NCBI GenBank assembly: GCA_949319575.1
Contig: CASGHD010000190.1
Location: 1-45,814, forward strand
From: an uncultured Anaerolineales bacterium
Lineage (GTDB): Bacteria; Chloroflexota; Anaerolineae; Anaerolineales; Villigracilaceae
Reading direction: 5' to 3'
DNA: 45,814 bases
Part shown: positions 26,352-34,849 of the stretch, in pieces
How the letters are laid out: each line of letters opens with the position of its first letter
Position numbering within the stretch: position 1 is the stretch's first letter
The notes under the pieces: model-generated
Told to the model about the DNA's origin: nothing
Seen by the model: only the letters and a program-made list of their open reading frames with translations
Databases searched by the model: none
Translations under genes and position numbers: made by a program

Positions 26352-26951
26352 CTATCTGCCCCCCACAAATTTCAGCGCCACACCATTTCTTCCAAAAATA
26401 ATCTCATCCCCCTCCTGCAAAGGATACGGTTCGCGCGCAGTAAGTTGATGTCCGTTCAGCCAGGTGCCGTTCACACTGCCCTGATCGGTGAGATACCATT
26501 TGCTTTTCTTTTGCTCCAACAAGGCGTGCTTGCGGGAGACAATTTTGCGCGCGTCGAGGGGGGTCAGGTCAATATCCACGAGAACGCCGCGCTTCACATC
26601 CCGGCGGCCAATGATGAGTGAAGTCGCATCCAGCGGGAAAACCTGCCCTGTCTCCGTTTCCAAAAACGCCTGCGATTTGATCTTGCGGGAAGGCGGCACG
26701 TCTTTCTCGAGGAGAAGCTGCAGCGTAAAGCCATCCAGCACACTGACATTTCCCAGCGTGGATTGGGGAGGTATCCGCACCTGCCCGCGCTCAGTCTTGA
26801 CAACGAGGGTGTATTGTCCTTTTCCGTCCTTGTCCATCTCCAATGCCTGCGCTATGGAATTAGCCAACGAGTGATTGGGAATGTCCAACGGAAGAGCCAG
26901 ATCAAAGCGGGTTTTTGAATCGGTTTCTACGGTGACAACGACGTGGGTCAT
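26352..26951 (-). CDS. YukD-like ubiquitin-fold domain fused to an FHA domain
   Basis: 199 residues. The first 85 look like the small ubiquitin-like YukD/EsaB domain of type VII secretion (VVVTVETDSKTRFDLALPLD, then VVKTERGQVRIPP and VLDGFTLQLLLEK, given as short pieces of one domain). The second half is an FHA phosphothreonine-binding domain: LIIGRRD, SRKHALLEQ, DQGSVNGTWLNG and LQEGDEIIFG. In actinobacteria the YukD fold is the N-terminus of EccD, and in Firmicutes it is a separate subunit; FHA domains occur in EssC. Here they are joined in one soluble protein, likely linking the kinases to the machine. It is the last gene of the operon. Confidence 0.8.
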   Translation of the reverse strand: MTHVVVTVETDSKTRFDLALPLDIPNHSLANSIAQALEMDKDGKGQYTLVVKTERGQVRIPPQSTLGNVSVLDGFTLQLLLEKDVPPSRKIKSQAFLETETGQVFPLDATSLIIGRRDVKRGVLVDIDLTPLDARKIVSRKHALLEQKKSKWYLTDQGSVNGTWLNGHQLTAREPYPLQEGDEIIFGRNGVALKFVGGR

Positions 26952-26963
26952 GAGGAATATCTG

Positions 26964-27782
26964 TTACAGAGCAAAAGATTCAAGCCTTTTTTGCAGGGTT
27001 TGTTCGTTTACCGTCCACGCTTTGCCTACCGAAGCATCGTCTGTGCCGGGGAATTCGAACAGCCAGTTTCGTTTTGAACTGCCTAGAAACATTACCATCT
27101 GCTTTTCCATCGTTGCCATTTTTTGCATGTCTGTTTCAGCGCCTGCCGCCATGCGCAGGATCGTCCCGCGAATGGTCTGATGCGCCAAATCGTCAGCCAA
27201 ATTTTGCGCGTCCAAGGTGGGAAGTCCAGCCTGTGATAGGATTTTTGAAATAGCGCCTGTTTTTTCGTTTCGCAGGGCATCTCCTAAAACGCCCGGTGTG
27301 ATGTTCCATGTATGTTCCACCGCGCCGGTTTCCTTCTCCTTGTTTGCGTGGAAAGTGTCGCCCAGATAGGCTGGAAGCGACTTGTAGTCTCCGTGTTCCA
27401 ACACATGCACAACGCCAGCCTGAATGGAATGTGACGTGAAATATTTTCCCTTTTGCACATGCACTGTCGCGCCGACTTGCTTATTGTCCCGCACGCGGCT
27501 GATTTGCAGAACATAGTCAAAACGGGCAAGAGGAAATAAAGCCTGTTCAAATCCGCTTTCAAGTATTGGGCTTCCCTTTTCAGAAATGGACGCCAAACCG
27601 CGCGCCAGCATCGAATGACTGGCGCTGGATAAACGGCTTTCGATCTGGGATTCAGTCAGATTGTCATATATCGATTCCAGTAATTGCCGTCCCATCTCCG
27701 GACGATTGATCAAGCCTAGCGCCATGGCAAGTTCTTCCAACCCCAGGCTGTACAATGTGAACGATTTTTCCGATTTGGTCAT
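26964..27782 (-). CDS. EspG-like protein B, putative cargo chaperone
   Basis: 272 residues, soluble. It shares with the 23457-24230 protein the N-terminal pattern FTLYSLGLEELAMALGL, the helix ending SASHSMLARGLASI, a middle part with alternating beta strands (FDYVLQISRVRDN), and a helical C-terminus containing ILSQAGL. The ATG at 27782 is preceded by AGAGGT. It lies 16 bp after a long WXG-protein gene and 12 bp before the YukD-FHA gene. The repeated position directly after a WXG cargo gene suggests a cargo-specific chaperone; EspG kinship is inferred, not shown. Confidence 0.5.
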   Translation of the reverse strand: MTKSEKSFTLYSLGLEELAMALGLINRPEMGRQLLESIYDNLTESQIESRLSSASHSMLARGLASISEKGSPILESGFEQALFPLARFDYVLQISRVRDNKQVGATVHVQKGKYFTSHSIQAGVVHVLEHGDYKSLPAYLGDTFHANKEKETGAVEHTWNITPGVLGDALRNEKTGAISKILSQAGLPTLDAQNLADDLAHQTIRGTILRMAAGAETDMQKMATMEKQMVMFLGSSKRNWLFEFPGTDDASVGKAWTVNEQTLQKRLESFAL

Positions 27783-27798
27783 GGTTACCTCTGCGAAT

Positions 27799-28788
27799 CT
27801 AAACTGCATTAACTGGGGTTCTTTGTATAACTGGGTCAAAAGCGCGATCTACTGTCTCGGCGGCTTTTCGAAATCTCTTCCCTGTGTCTTCGAGCAGCGA
27901 ACCGCCTGATTTGACCATGGAATCTTTGACCCCCGAAGATTCTGCCGCTTCGTAGCCTATATCAATGGCTTTCTCGATCAGATAGGAACTTCCCCACCAG
28001 ATTGCCACCCCCCCCGCGGCAACCGCGACGACCGGCGCTCCTGCCGTTGTAAGCAAGCCAACCGCCGCTGTGGTAACGGCATAAGCCGCGTATTGCGTAA
28101 CTATGGTCTTTCCTGTAACAAAGAGCGCGTCAATGCTTAATGCCGCGGCTTTTTCGCTGCCTTTTTCATACTGCGCCCAATCCTCGCCTGCCTTATTGGT
28201 AAATTCCCATGCCGCCATTCCAACATCCAAGGCGCCCACCTTTCCGGCCTGTTTCAGCAGATGGCTGGGTAGGTTAGTAGCCTTAATATGAGTGAGGTTT
28301 TTCGAGACCCCTGCCATCTCCTTAAGACCTTGACCACCTTTGAAAATAACCTGTCCTGTGTAGGATGCACCTGTTGAAATTCCTCCGATCAGGCTAAATA
28401 CCGCCAAGCCGCTTCCAATTGTTCCAATATCATCCACAAAATCCCTGATTTTCTCACTGAAATCCCACCAGTTAGCGCCAGATTTTTCGGGGTTGGCAAT
28501 GGCTGAGACAGTTTTCCCAAACGCGGCATCGGTATCCTCCCACTCATTAACCTCATTTCCTACCCGCGTCGCTAATCGCTGAAGGTTAATAACCTCCTGC
28601 TGCAACGTATTGCTCGCTTTGCGAAGTTCGTTTGCATAGTGACCAGACCTGCCGCCCTGCCAGGCGCTGGAAATAGACCCCGCCAGATTCTTCAATTTGG
28701 ACGGCAGGTTATCGAGTTCGCCCGCAGTCCGATTCAGCAAGCGCGCGGTTTCACGCACCGCCTCGGTGTCCATGTGAATGCGAGTCAT
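27799..28788 (-). CDS. Long WXG-domain protein with hydrophobic C-terminal region
   Basis: 329 residues. The N-terminal WXG100-type hairpin (1-95) has W43-Q-G and W83-x3-D87. The rest contains two glycine/alanine-rich hydrophobic stretches (about 125-155 and 230-275, including AAGGVAIWWGSSYL) and an amphipathic end, with no enzymatic motif that I recognise. It could be a membrane-inserting secreted effector or a structural cargo. The ATG at 28788 has AGGA about 9 nt upstream. It lies 30 bp after WXG100-B and just before the EspG-like gene. Confidence 0.78.
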   Translation of the reverse strand: MTRIHMDTEAVRETARLLNRTAGELDNLPSKLKNLAGSISSAWQGGRSGHYANELRKASNTLQQEVINLQRLATRVGNEVNEWEDTDAAFGKTVSAIANPEKSGANWWDFSEKIRDFVDDIGTIGSGLAVFSLIGGISTGASYTGQVIFKGGQGLKEMAGVSKNLTHIKATNLPSHLLKQAGKVGALDVGMAAWEFTNKAGEDWAQYEKGSEKAAALSIDALFVTGKTIVTQYAAYAVTTAAVGLLTTAGAPVVAVAAGGVAIWWGSSYLIEKAIDIGYEAAESSGVKDSMVKSGGSLLEDTGKRFRKAAETVDRAFDPVIQRTPVNAV

Positions 28789-28818
28789 TCTGCGATTCCT
28801 AGCTCCCATATGCTAATG

Positions 28819-29097
28819 TTAATCGCCAAAGCCATCATCCAGGCTTTCGTAAGTGGCGATCTCCACCGATAATTCGGATGCGATCTCGCCCAACTGCGCA
28901 ACGATGGAGTTTATATGGCTGTCAAACTCTGCGTAATAGTCGAAATATTCATTGGCAGAATTTCCGATCCAATCGTGAGGTAATCCTTGGTTGGCGCGGC
29001 GCAGGGCTTCCGAGCGAGCGCGAATTTTGGATTGGATATCCAACAGGCTGCGCTGGGCGCGCAACATGGCGTCAACGTCCATGTGGAGAACGGTCAT
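28819..29097 (-). CDS. WXG100 family protein B (W-I-G, YxxxD)
   Basis: 92 residues, the usual ESAT-6-like length. It shows two helices with W43-I-G at the turn and Y83-x3-D87 near the C-terminus, which matches the classical YxxxD/E export signal of ESX substrates. It begins with MTVLHMDVD, the same opening seen in the other WXG proteins here. The start overlaps the stop of the FtsK-like ATPase gene (ATGA) and has an AGGAG ribosome binding site. It is the likely partner of WXG100-A and a small secreted substrate of the system. Confidence 0.88.
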   Translation of the reverse strand: MTVLHMDVDAMLRAQRSLLDIQSKIRARSEALRRANQGLPHDWIGNSANEYFDYYAEFDSHINSIVAQLGEIASELSVEIATYESLDDGFGD

Positions 29098-32000
29098 TTA
29101 TGCGCTCCTGATCTTCCTGTAACAAGCGGAGTATGAATCAACATCGCCTTGTTACCGCTGACCCAGAAACCTCGCCCGGGCGGTAATTCCATGCGGCGGT
29201 ATTGAAGCGGAACCGTATAGCCAAGCAATTCCACATCGTTCGTATCGCGGGATAAGCCAATCCCATTCTTGCTGGTCTTCAAACTCTGCACCAGTTTAGA
29301 CATCATTTGTTGCGGGCGAAGTTCATCCGGTAAGCCTGCGCCGGCAATGATAACATCGTCCCGGCTGGATATCTTTAAGGCTAGATTACTCAATGCGGTG
29401 GAAAATGCCTCCCGACCCGGCTCGAAAGCCGCGCCCAGATCGTCGAGTAACAGCAGAACGCGCTTCTCTAGCCTGGCTGTGTGTTCGAAGGTCTCCATGA
29501 GTTCATTGATCGTCTTGACCGCCTCGGCAGAGGTTGTGGCTAGTTGCATCATATCTTTATTCAGTCCGTTGGGAACCGGGCGACGCGGTGAAATATAACG
29601 GATATCCCATTGGTCTGGCTGTTGGATGGAAACCGCGTTTGCCAGGCAGGCAAGGAAATTGCTCTTACCGCTGCGAGGCGGTCCTAATACCAACCATCGG
29701 GGAATTTCTCTCAACAGATCAATGGTGATTGGTTGGGCAGTTTCAAAGGACAGCCCCAGCGGGATCAACAGATCGTTCTCCTCTTTCTTAAATGAAGCGG
29801 TTTGTTCCATCAAGGCGTTCAAGGAAATTTCTGCGGGCAAGATACGGATCTGGAACGCTGAATCGCCGCGCCATTTCTTTGTCAGCGTTTGGCAGACGTC
29901 ATCCAGGTCCATCTGAGAATCGCCCGCGTCAAGAGAAACGATGGGCTGGGCGATCTGGCATTCGAGCGGCTTCCCGTCCGCCCACAAACCGCGTCCCTCC
30001 GCTTGCACAGCCGGGATTGTCACGCGGCCGCCGATAGCGTCGGAATAATCGTCCCGATTAGTGAGGCGTAACACTACCTTGCGGGCAATGGATAGTTTAT
30101 TGGGTAATTCGATGCGACGGTTTGTAGAAACGATCAGATGAATGCCCATGGCTTTACTTTTGATAAAAGGAGTTAGGCGATCCATGTGATCCGGGTAGGC
30201 GGACCGCAACTCATTAAAGTCGTGGATGAGCAGGAAGATATCCGCATCGCGAGATTGTCCTTTCTTTCCACGTCCCTTTTTCTCGGACCGGCGATTCATT
30301 TCATCGTCCAAGAATCGAAACAGACGATCCACCAGTTCGGGCGGATCTTTGGGCGTTATGACTGCGCCGCAGTGGGGCAGGGACTGAAAGGCTTTCAAGC
30401 GACCCTCAGCGCTAAATTCAAGAATATAAAATTGCGCTTCCTCAGGCGTGTTGGTCAAAGCAAGGGAAAGCAGAGTAGTTTCGAGACTCATGGACTTGCC
30501 GCTGGCAGGCCCGCCGATTACCCACAAATGCCCGTCCTGATCTTCGAAGTCAACGGTCAGAGGTTCCTGAATGCAGGCTTCGGTTGAATCGGTGTAACCA
30601 ATCGGCGCGACCAGCCGGGCGCGTTCAGCCTTGCGATTCCAATTGCCGTTTTCAAAGGCGCGTTGGATGCCCGATTCTTGCAGCACCGTTTCGAGCGGAA
30701 TATTCTTTTCCAGCGGCTCCAAGTAGATAGGCGGAGCGGCATCCACCTCGCTAGATAGTTCTTTCATAAGAGAGATCAGACAATCCTGCTCTACGGGGCG
30801 GTTCTGGTCTTTTTCTGCCGCGCTTTGTCGGCGCGCATTCGTAAAAATGGATTGCCATTTGCCATCGTCGCCGACCTGATAAATATGGAAGGTTTGTTCA
30901 ATGCTTTCTTCGCGGTCAGGCATTGGAAACCCGGCATAGGCGGCTTGAAACTCGTAGACGTCGCCATCCATAGAGTGCAGGTAGCCTTGCCCGGTCCGTT
31001 CCACTTTGGGGAGGGAACGGTCAATCACGTACATCTCCTCCTGGCGCGCTACTTTGAGGGCGATGTGCCAGCCCACATTGTTCAACAGCCGATCCACTGC
31101 GGAGTTTACGTCCTGGTTGGCAAGCAGGAGATAGACGCCAAGCGATCGTCCAATTCTCACAAGTTTATCCAGCATTTCTGGCAGGCGCTGAAATTCGCTC
31201 ATGCCGCGCGCGAACTCGTCCAATAAAAGCATCAAATGGGGAGTGGGGGTTTGCGGAAATTTTTCGTTGTAAGACCAGATGTTCGAGACTGTCGCCTCGG
31301 CAAAGCGCTTTTGCCGCCTATCAAATTCAGCCTGCAAGGCGTCTAGCCCGCGCTCTACAAGCTGCGGACTAAGGTTGGTTACCACGCCGACTACGTGAGG
31401 CAGGTCTTTGAGTACATTAAAAGCCGCGCCGCCCTTGAAATCCATGAAGAAAAAATTGAGCAGGCGCGGCGAATATTTCCAAGCCGCTGAAAGCGCCAGA
31501 GTTTTCATGAATTCGCTTTTGCCGCTCCCTGTTGTCCCGACGAGAATGGTGTGATAGGCGCCAATGCCCGCGAAATCCGGCGGGGGCGGCAAGATGTTCA
31601 AGATAACCGACTCCAGTTCCTTGCGCCCACTGCGAAGGCCGAAGGGAAATTGGAGTAATTCATCGCGATCCCTGGAACGCGTCCAGTTTTGCTTCAACCC
31701 TTCCAGCGTAATTTCCTTATTATCAACAAGTTCGGAGAGGCGGACGGTTTCGGGCAGGGCGCTGCTGCCTCCTCCACCGGAAATTTCCCAACCCGCGAGC
31801 GAGCGCGCTATGCGTTCGCAATCCAGTTGACTAGCGGGTTCCACTTGACCGCGTAATCGCTTTCCGCCGTCTTCTCCGGCAAAAGTTTCCGTATATTTAA
31901 ATTCATCCTTAGTGACGTTAATTTTTGCGCGACATTCCCTCGGCCAGTTGCGCCCACCGACGAACATCAGATAAATATCCGCCTCCCGCCCCAATTCCGT

Positions 32001-33074
32001 TAACTGGCGAATATCCTCCGTGCGGCGAATGTCGCCTGAATCGTCTAGCAAGACAAAAATGGCAGTTTTGGCGGCGCGCTTCCTGACGCCCGGTTCCGAT
32101 TTCCTGCGATTTTCAAACTCATTTATCAGCCATTCCACATTTTTGTCAATTGCCTGTGGGGTAAAGGCAAGCCTGCGGAGGCTTTCGCCTTGATAAATGG
32201 ATCGAGTGTGAGGCGCCCACTTCAACCAACTCCAACGATCCTGAGCCTGCGGCGTATCGGCAAGCGCAATGATTTGAACATCCTGCGGGGAATGGTGAAC
32301 GACGATATCGAGGATCAACCGCCGGGCAAATCCGTAGATCGCGCCTTCGCCTCGATCCTCTAATCCAATGCTTCCAACCTTGAGGAGATCTAGCAGAAGG
32401 GGAATATCGGAAACCTTCTGGTATTCCTCTGCGAGTCCACTCGCCAAGGGATTGAGCGGATCATCCGGATCGTATGATTTTGGGGGATTAACTTTAAAAG
32501 AGGCAGGTCCAATTCCCGTTCCCATACGAAGCGAGAGGAAGTCCCGGTCAGCCATACGCCGCCACCACAAACGTTTTTGGTGGCTGATGCCCAGTCCGGT
32601 CTGCGCCAGCCGCGGCAAGAGCGGATATTCCCGATCAAGCGCTTCGCGTTGTTGTTTTGCCAGCGCGTCAAGCCGTGTTCGTGTCTTTGCCAATTCGCGG
32701 CGATAATTCTGTTCGCGAACCTGCATTGCCTCGCGATATTTCTTGACTTGTTGTTTATGGGTAATGTAATTGGCGGCTGGCATACCCATGCCCACCAGTG
32801 GCATGATCAGAAAAAACCATGAATTCGAAGAGGAAGAGCCGGAAGCCGACATCACCGCCATCAGGCCGCCGTATGCGAACAACATTAGGACCGGTGGCAG
32901 GACCATTCCCAGCATGTTCAATTCTCCCGGCGCTTGCGGCGGGCGCGGCGGCGCGGGAATCTCCTCGGTCTGATTGGGTAATTCCCACGGCTCGCGCGCC
33001 TTGATCTGATAGATTCGACGCGGCAACGCGTTTACGTCGGTGCTTTTTTTTGTGCGGAGCGCTGAATCGACCAA
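29094..33074 (-). CDS. EccC/EssC-like type VII secretion ATPase (FtsK/SpoIIIE, three ATPase domains)
   Basis: 1326 residues. Two membrane helices near 53-76 and 84-105 are followed by a cytoplasmic coiled region and three FtsK/SpoIIIE domains. Walker A motifs are GTTGSGKS (near 513), GGPASGKS (near 854) and GPPRSGKS (near 1131). The first domain has a canonical LMLLLDEFARG Walker B; the third has VLLLLDDLG; the second has FLLIHDFNE and looks degenerate. This is the motor that recognises and translocates WXG cargo. The start is TTG with GGAAGGA 8 nt upstream. It lies between two WXG100 genes, as in known ESX loci. Confidence 0.92.
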   Translation of the reverse strand: MVDSALRTKKSTDVNALPRRIYQIKAREPWELPNQTEEIPAPPRPPQAPGELNMLGMVLPPVLMLFAYGGLMAVMSASGSSSSNSWFFLIMPLVGMGMPAANYITHKQQVKKYREAMQVREQNYRRELAKTRTRLDALAKQQREALDREYPLLPRLAQTGLGISHQKRLWWRRMADRDFLSLRMGTGIGPASFKVNPPKSYDPDDPLNPLASGLAEEYQKVSDIPLLLDLLKVGSIGLEDRGEGAIYGFARRLILDIVVHHSPQDVQIIALADTPQAQDRWSWLKWAPHTRSIYQGESLRRLAFTPQAIDKNVEWLINEFENRRKSEPGVRKRAAKTAIFVLLDDSGDIRRTEDIRQLTELGREADIYLMFVGGRNWPRECRAKINVTKDEFKYTETFAGEDGGKRLRGQVEPASQLDCERIARSLAGWEISGGGGSSALPETVRLSELVDNKEITLEGLKQNWTRSRDRDELLQFPFGLRSGRKELESVILNILPPPPDFAGIGAYHTILVGTTGSGKSEFMKTLALSAAWKYSPRLLNFFFMDFKGGAAFNVLKDLPHVVGVVTNLSPQLVERGLDALQAEFDRRQKRFAEATVSNIWSYNEKFPQTPTPHLMLLLDEFARGMSEFQRLPEMLDKLVRIGRSLGVYLLLANQDVNSAVDRLLNNVGWHIALKVARQEEMYVIDRSLPKVERTGQGYLHSMDGDVYEFQAAYAGFPMPDREESIEQTFHIYQVGDDGKWQSIFTNARRQSAAEKDQNRPVEQDCLISLMKELSSEVDAAPPIYLEPLEKNIPLETVLQESGIQRAFENGNWNRKAERARLVAPIGYTDSTEACIQEPLTVDFEDQDGHLWVIGGPASGKSMSLETTLLSLALTNTPEEAQFYILEFSAEGRLKAFQSLPHCGAVITPKDPPELVDRLFRFLDDEMNRRSEKKGRGKKGQSRDADIFLLIHDFNELRSAYPDHMDRLTPFIKSKAMGIHLIVSTNRRIELPNKLSIARKVVLRLTNRDDYSDAIGGRVTIPAVQAEGRGLWADGKPLECQIAQPIVSLDAGDSQMDLDDVCQTLTKKWRGDSAFQIRILPAEISLNALMEQTASFKKEENDLLIPLGLSFETAQPITIDLLREIPRWLVLGPPRSGKSNFLACLANAVSIQQPDQWDIRYISPRRPVPNGLNKDMMQLATTSAEAVKTINELMETFEHTARLEKRVLLLLDDLGAAFEPGREAFSTALSNLALKISSRDDVIIAGAGLPDELRPQQMMSKLVQSLKTSKNGIGLSRDTNDVELLGYTVPLQYRRMELPPGRGFWVSGNKAMLIHTPLVTGRSGAHK

Positions 33075-33152
33075 GTAAGAATCCTTCCGTGTGCAGGTGG
33101 GCGCCCTACCAGATCATTCAGCGAGGCGGTCAAACCTGAAGATTGAGACGCC

Positions 33153-33187
33153 AACTTATCCCAGGCGTATTTTTCCTGGGATAAGTT
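33153..33187 (-). promoter_or_regulatory. Long stem-loop between WXG100-A and the ATPase gene
   Basis: Perfect 13-bp arms (AACTTATCCCAGG at 33153-33165 and the complement at 33175-33187) around a 9-nt loop. It starts 28 bases after the WXG100-A stop. No T-run follows in the direction of transcription, so it is more likely a processing or partial-termination hairpin that raises the WXG100-A to ATPase ratio. Confidence 0.6.
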
Positions 33188-33214
33188 TTATGTAAAAGTC
33201 AACGAAGGGGAGAT

Positions 33215-33490
33215 TTACGCCAGCTTACTCGCCATCGACTCCCACTCGGTGATTTCATTGCTGAGGCGGGTATTGAGCACCTGCAAGTTCTCCAGCAGGG
33301 TAGTCATGGATGATTTCCATTGCTCGTATTCGCCAAAAAATTCTGTGGCAGAATTCCCAAGCCAGGCTGGTTGCAGACCATTCACCGAACTGGACATGCT
33401 TTGGAGCATGGACATCAATTGGGAATGCGTATTGGTCATGGAGTTCTGCGTGCCGCGGGCGGTCTCGACTTCCATGTGCAGTGTAGCCAT
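33215..33490 (-). CDS. WXG100 family protein A (W-L-G)
   Basis: 91 residues with the helical-hairpin WXG motif W43-L-G and an opening MATLHMEVET. At the position of the export signal it has W83-E-S-M-A, lacking the final acidic residue. It would thus be the partner without a signal in a dimer with WXG100-B, as CFP-10/ESAT-6-type pairs carry one signal. The AGGAGG ribosome binding site is strong. It is the first gene of the secretion operon and has its own promoter. Confidence 0.88.
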   Translation of the reverse strand: MATLHMEVETARGTQNSMTNTHSQLMSMLQSMSSSVNGLQPAWLGNSATEFFGEYEQWKSSMTTLLENLQVLNTRLSNEITEWESMASKLA

Positions 33491-33532
33491 TGAATTGTTC
33501 CTCCTGAATTAAGTGGATTGACGACTAAAACG

Positions 33533-33560
33533 ATTATATAATAGAAGGGAAAAAAGTCAA
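33533..33560 (-). promoter_or_regulatory. Promoter of the secretion operon
   Basis: On the minus strand: TTGACT (33555-33560), a 16-bp spacer, TATAAT (33533-33538). This is near consensus and lies about 43 bp ahead of the WXG100-A start codon, in the divergent gap with kinase 4. Confidence 0.75.
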
Positions 33561-33581
33561 CGATTGTTTTAGGACAAAATT

Positions 33582-34709
33582 ATGACAAATCTGGTCGGTC
33601 AATCTCTGGGACGTTATCACATTCTCGAACAACTCGGCGAGGGCGGCATGGCGACGGTGTACAAAGCCTACGACACCCGCCTCGAAACGGACGTGGCGGT
33701 GAAGGTCATCCGCACTGAGAATCTGACAATGGCTACGATGGAACGCGCCCTCAAACGCTTTGAGCGCGAGGCGAAAGCGTTGGCGCGGTTAACCCATCCC
33801 AACATCGTTAAGGTGACGGATTTCGGCGAGCACGATGATAAGCCCTATCTCGTGATGATCTATCTGCCCGGCGGAACATTGAAGCAGAGACTCGGCAAGC
33901 CCATCCCATGGCAGGCAACGGCGCGCCTGCTGATTCCGATTGCCGAAGCGTTGGACTTTGCTCACAGCCAAAACATGATCCACCGCGACGTGAAACCCTC
34001 CAACATCTTGCTCACCCAACGCGGGCAACCGATGCTGACCGACTTCGGCATTGCCAAGATTCTGGATTTGGAAGAAACTGCCGATCTCACAGGAACAGGC
34101 ATGGGAATAGGCACGCCCGAATACATGGCGCCTGAACAGTGGACCGGAAAGACCTCCGCTTTCTCCGATCAATACGCATTGGGCGTGGTGTTGTATGAAA
34201 TGCTGACCGGGCGCAAGCCGTATTCCGCCGACACGCCCGCCGCGATATTGCTCAAACAAGCCACCGAGCCGTTACCAAGACCAAGTCAGTTTACCCGCGA
34301 CCTGCCCGAGAAAGTGGAAAAAATACTGCTGAAAGTCTTGGCTCGCAATCCCGAAGACCGTCATGCCGGCATGGCAGAGTTTGCAAAAGCGTTGGAGAGC
34401 GCGGCAAGCGGACAACAACCACCAGCCAGCGAACAGACGCCGAAACGTAAAACTACCTCGCCTCGCCCGAAGATAGAGGAGAAGAGCCGCCCTGAACCTA
34501 TCGAAGCAGTGAACGCGCATGATACGCAAGCCACTGTTGATCAGCAGTGGGAAGACTTGACAGAGAAAGCGCCGCCTATCTCACACCTGCCCAGATCTGT
34601 GACGAACTCTCCCGATATTTTCGGATTTTGGCCGATTGAATTGATTGGCATGGGTGTTGTTATTCTAGGGTTAACAGTTGCTCTGATTGCTTCTTATTTG
34701 GGTTGGTAA
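33582..34709 (+). CDS. Ser/Thr protein kinase with C-terminal membrane helix (kinase 4)
   Basis: 375 residues. Intact GEGGMATVYKA, Lys41, HRDVKPSN, DFGIAKI and the activation loop DLTGTGMGIGTPEYMAPEQ. Kinase domain and linker are almost the same as kinase 3, with long identical DNA stretches, but the C-terminal part is different, with a single membrane helix (about 348-372) and almost no outside tail. It is divergent from the secretion operon and shares its intergenic region. TTAGGAC lies upstream of the ATG. Confidence 0.9.
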   Translation: MTNLVGQSLGRYHILEQLGEGGMATVYKAYDTRLETDVAVKVIRTENLTMATMERALKRFEREAKALARLTHPNIVKVTDFGEHDDKPYLVMIYLPGGTLKQRLGKPIPWQATARLLIPIAEALDFAHSQNMIHRDVKPSNILLTQRGQPMLTDFGIAKILDLEETADLTGTGMGIGTPEYMAPEQWTGKTSAFSDQYALGVVLYEMLTGRKPYSADTPAAILLKQATEPLPRPSQFTRDLPEKVEKILLKVLARNPEDRHAGMAEFAKALESAASGQQPPASEQTPKRKTTSPRPKIEEKSRPEPIEAVNAHDTQATVDQQWEDLTEKAPPISHLPRSVTNSPDIFGFWPIELIGMGVVILGLTVALIASYLGW

Positions 34710-34849
34710 TTCGAATAATAGTGTAGATTCTTTCCAAATAGGGGCGTCTTTTGTTATAGCAACCATAACCAATCTTTCTCACCAAATGGTTTTTCAACAC
34801 AAATATCCGCCCTTACCTTACAAGATACTTTGCTACAATTAGAAAGCTT

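Noticed and set aside
33518-33542. Plus-strand TTGACG and TATAAT upstream of kinase 4
   Set aside because: The spacer is only 13 bp, too short for a sigma-70 promoter; the minus-strand pair in the same gap has a proper 16-bp spacer.
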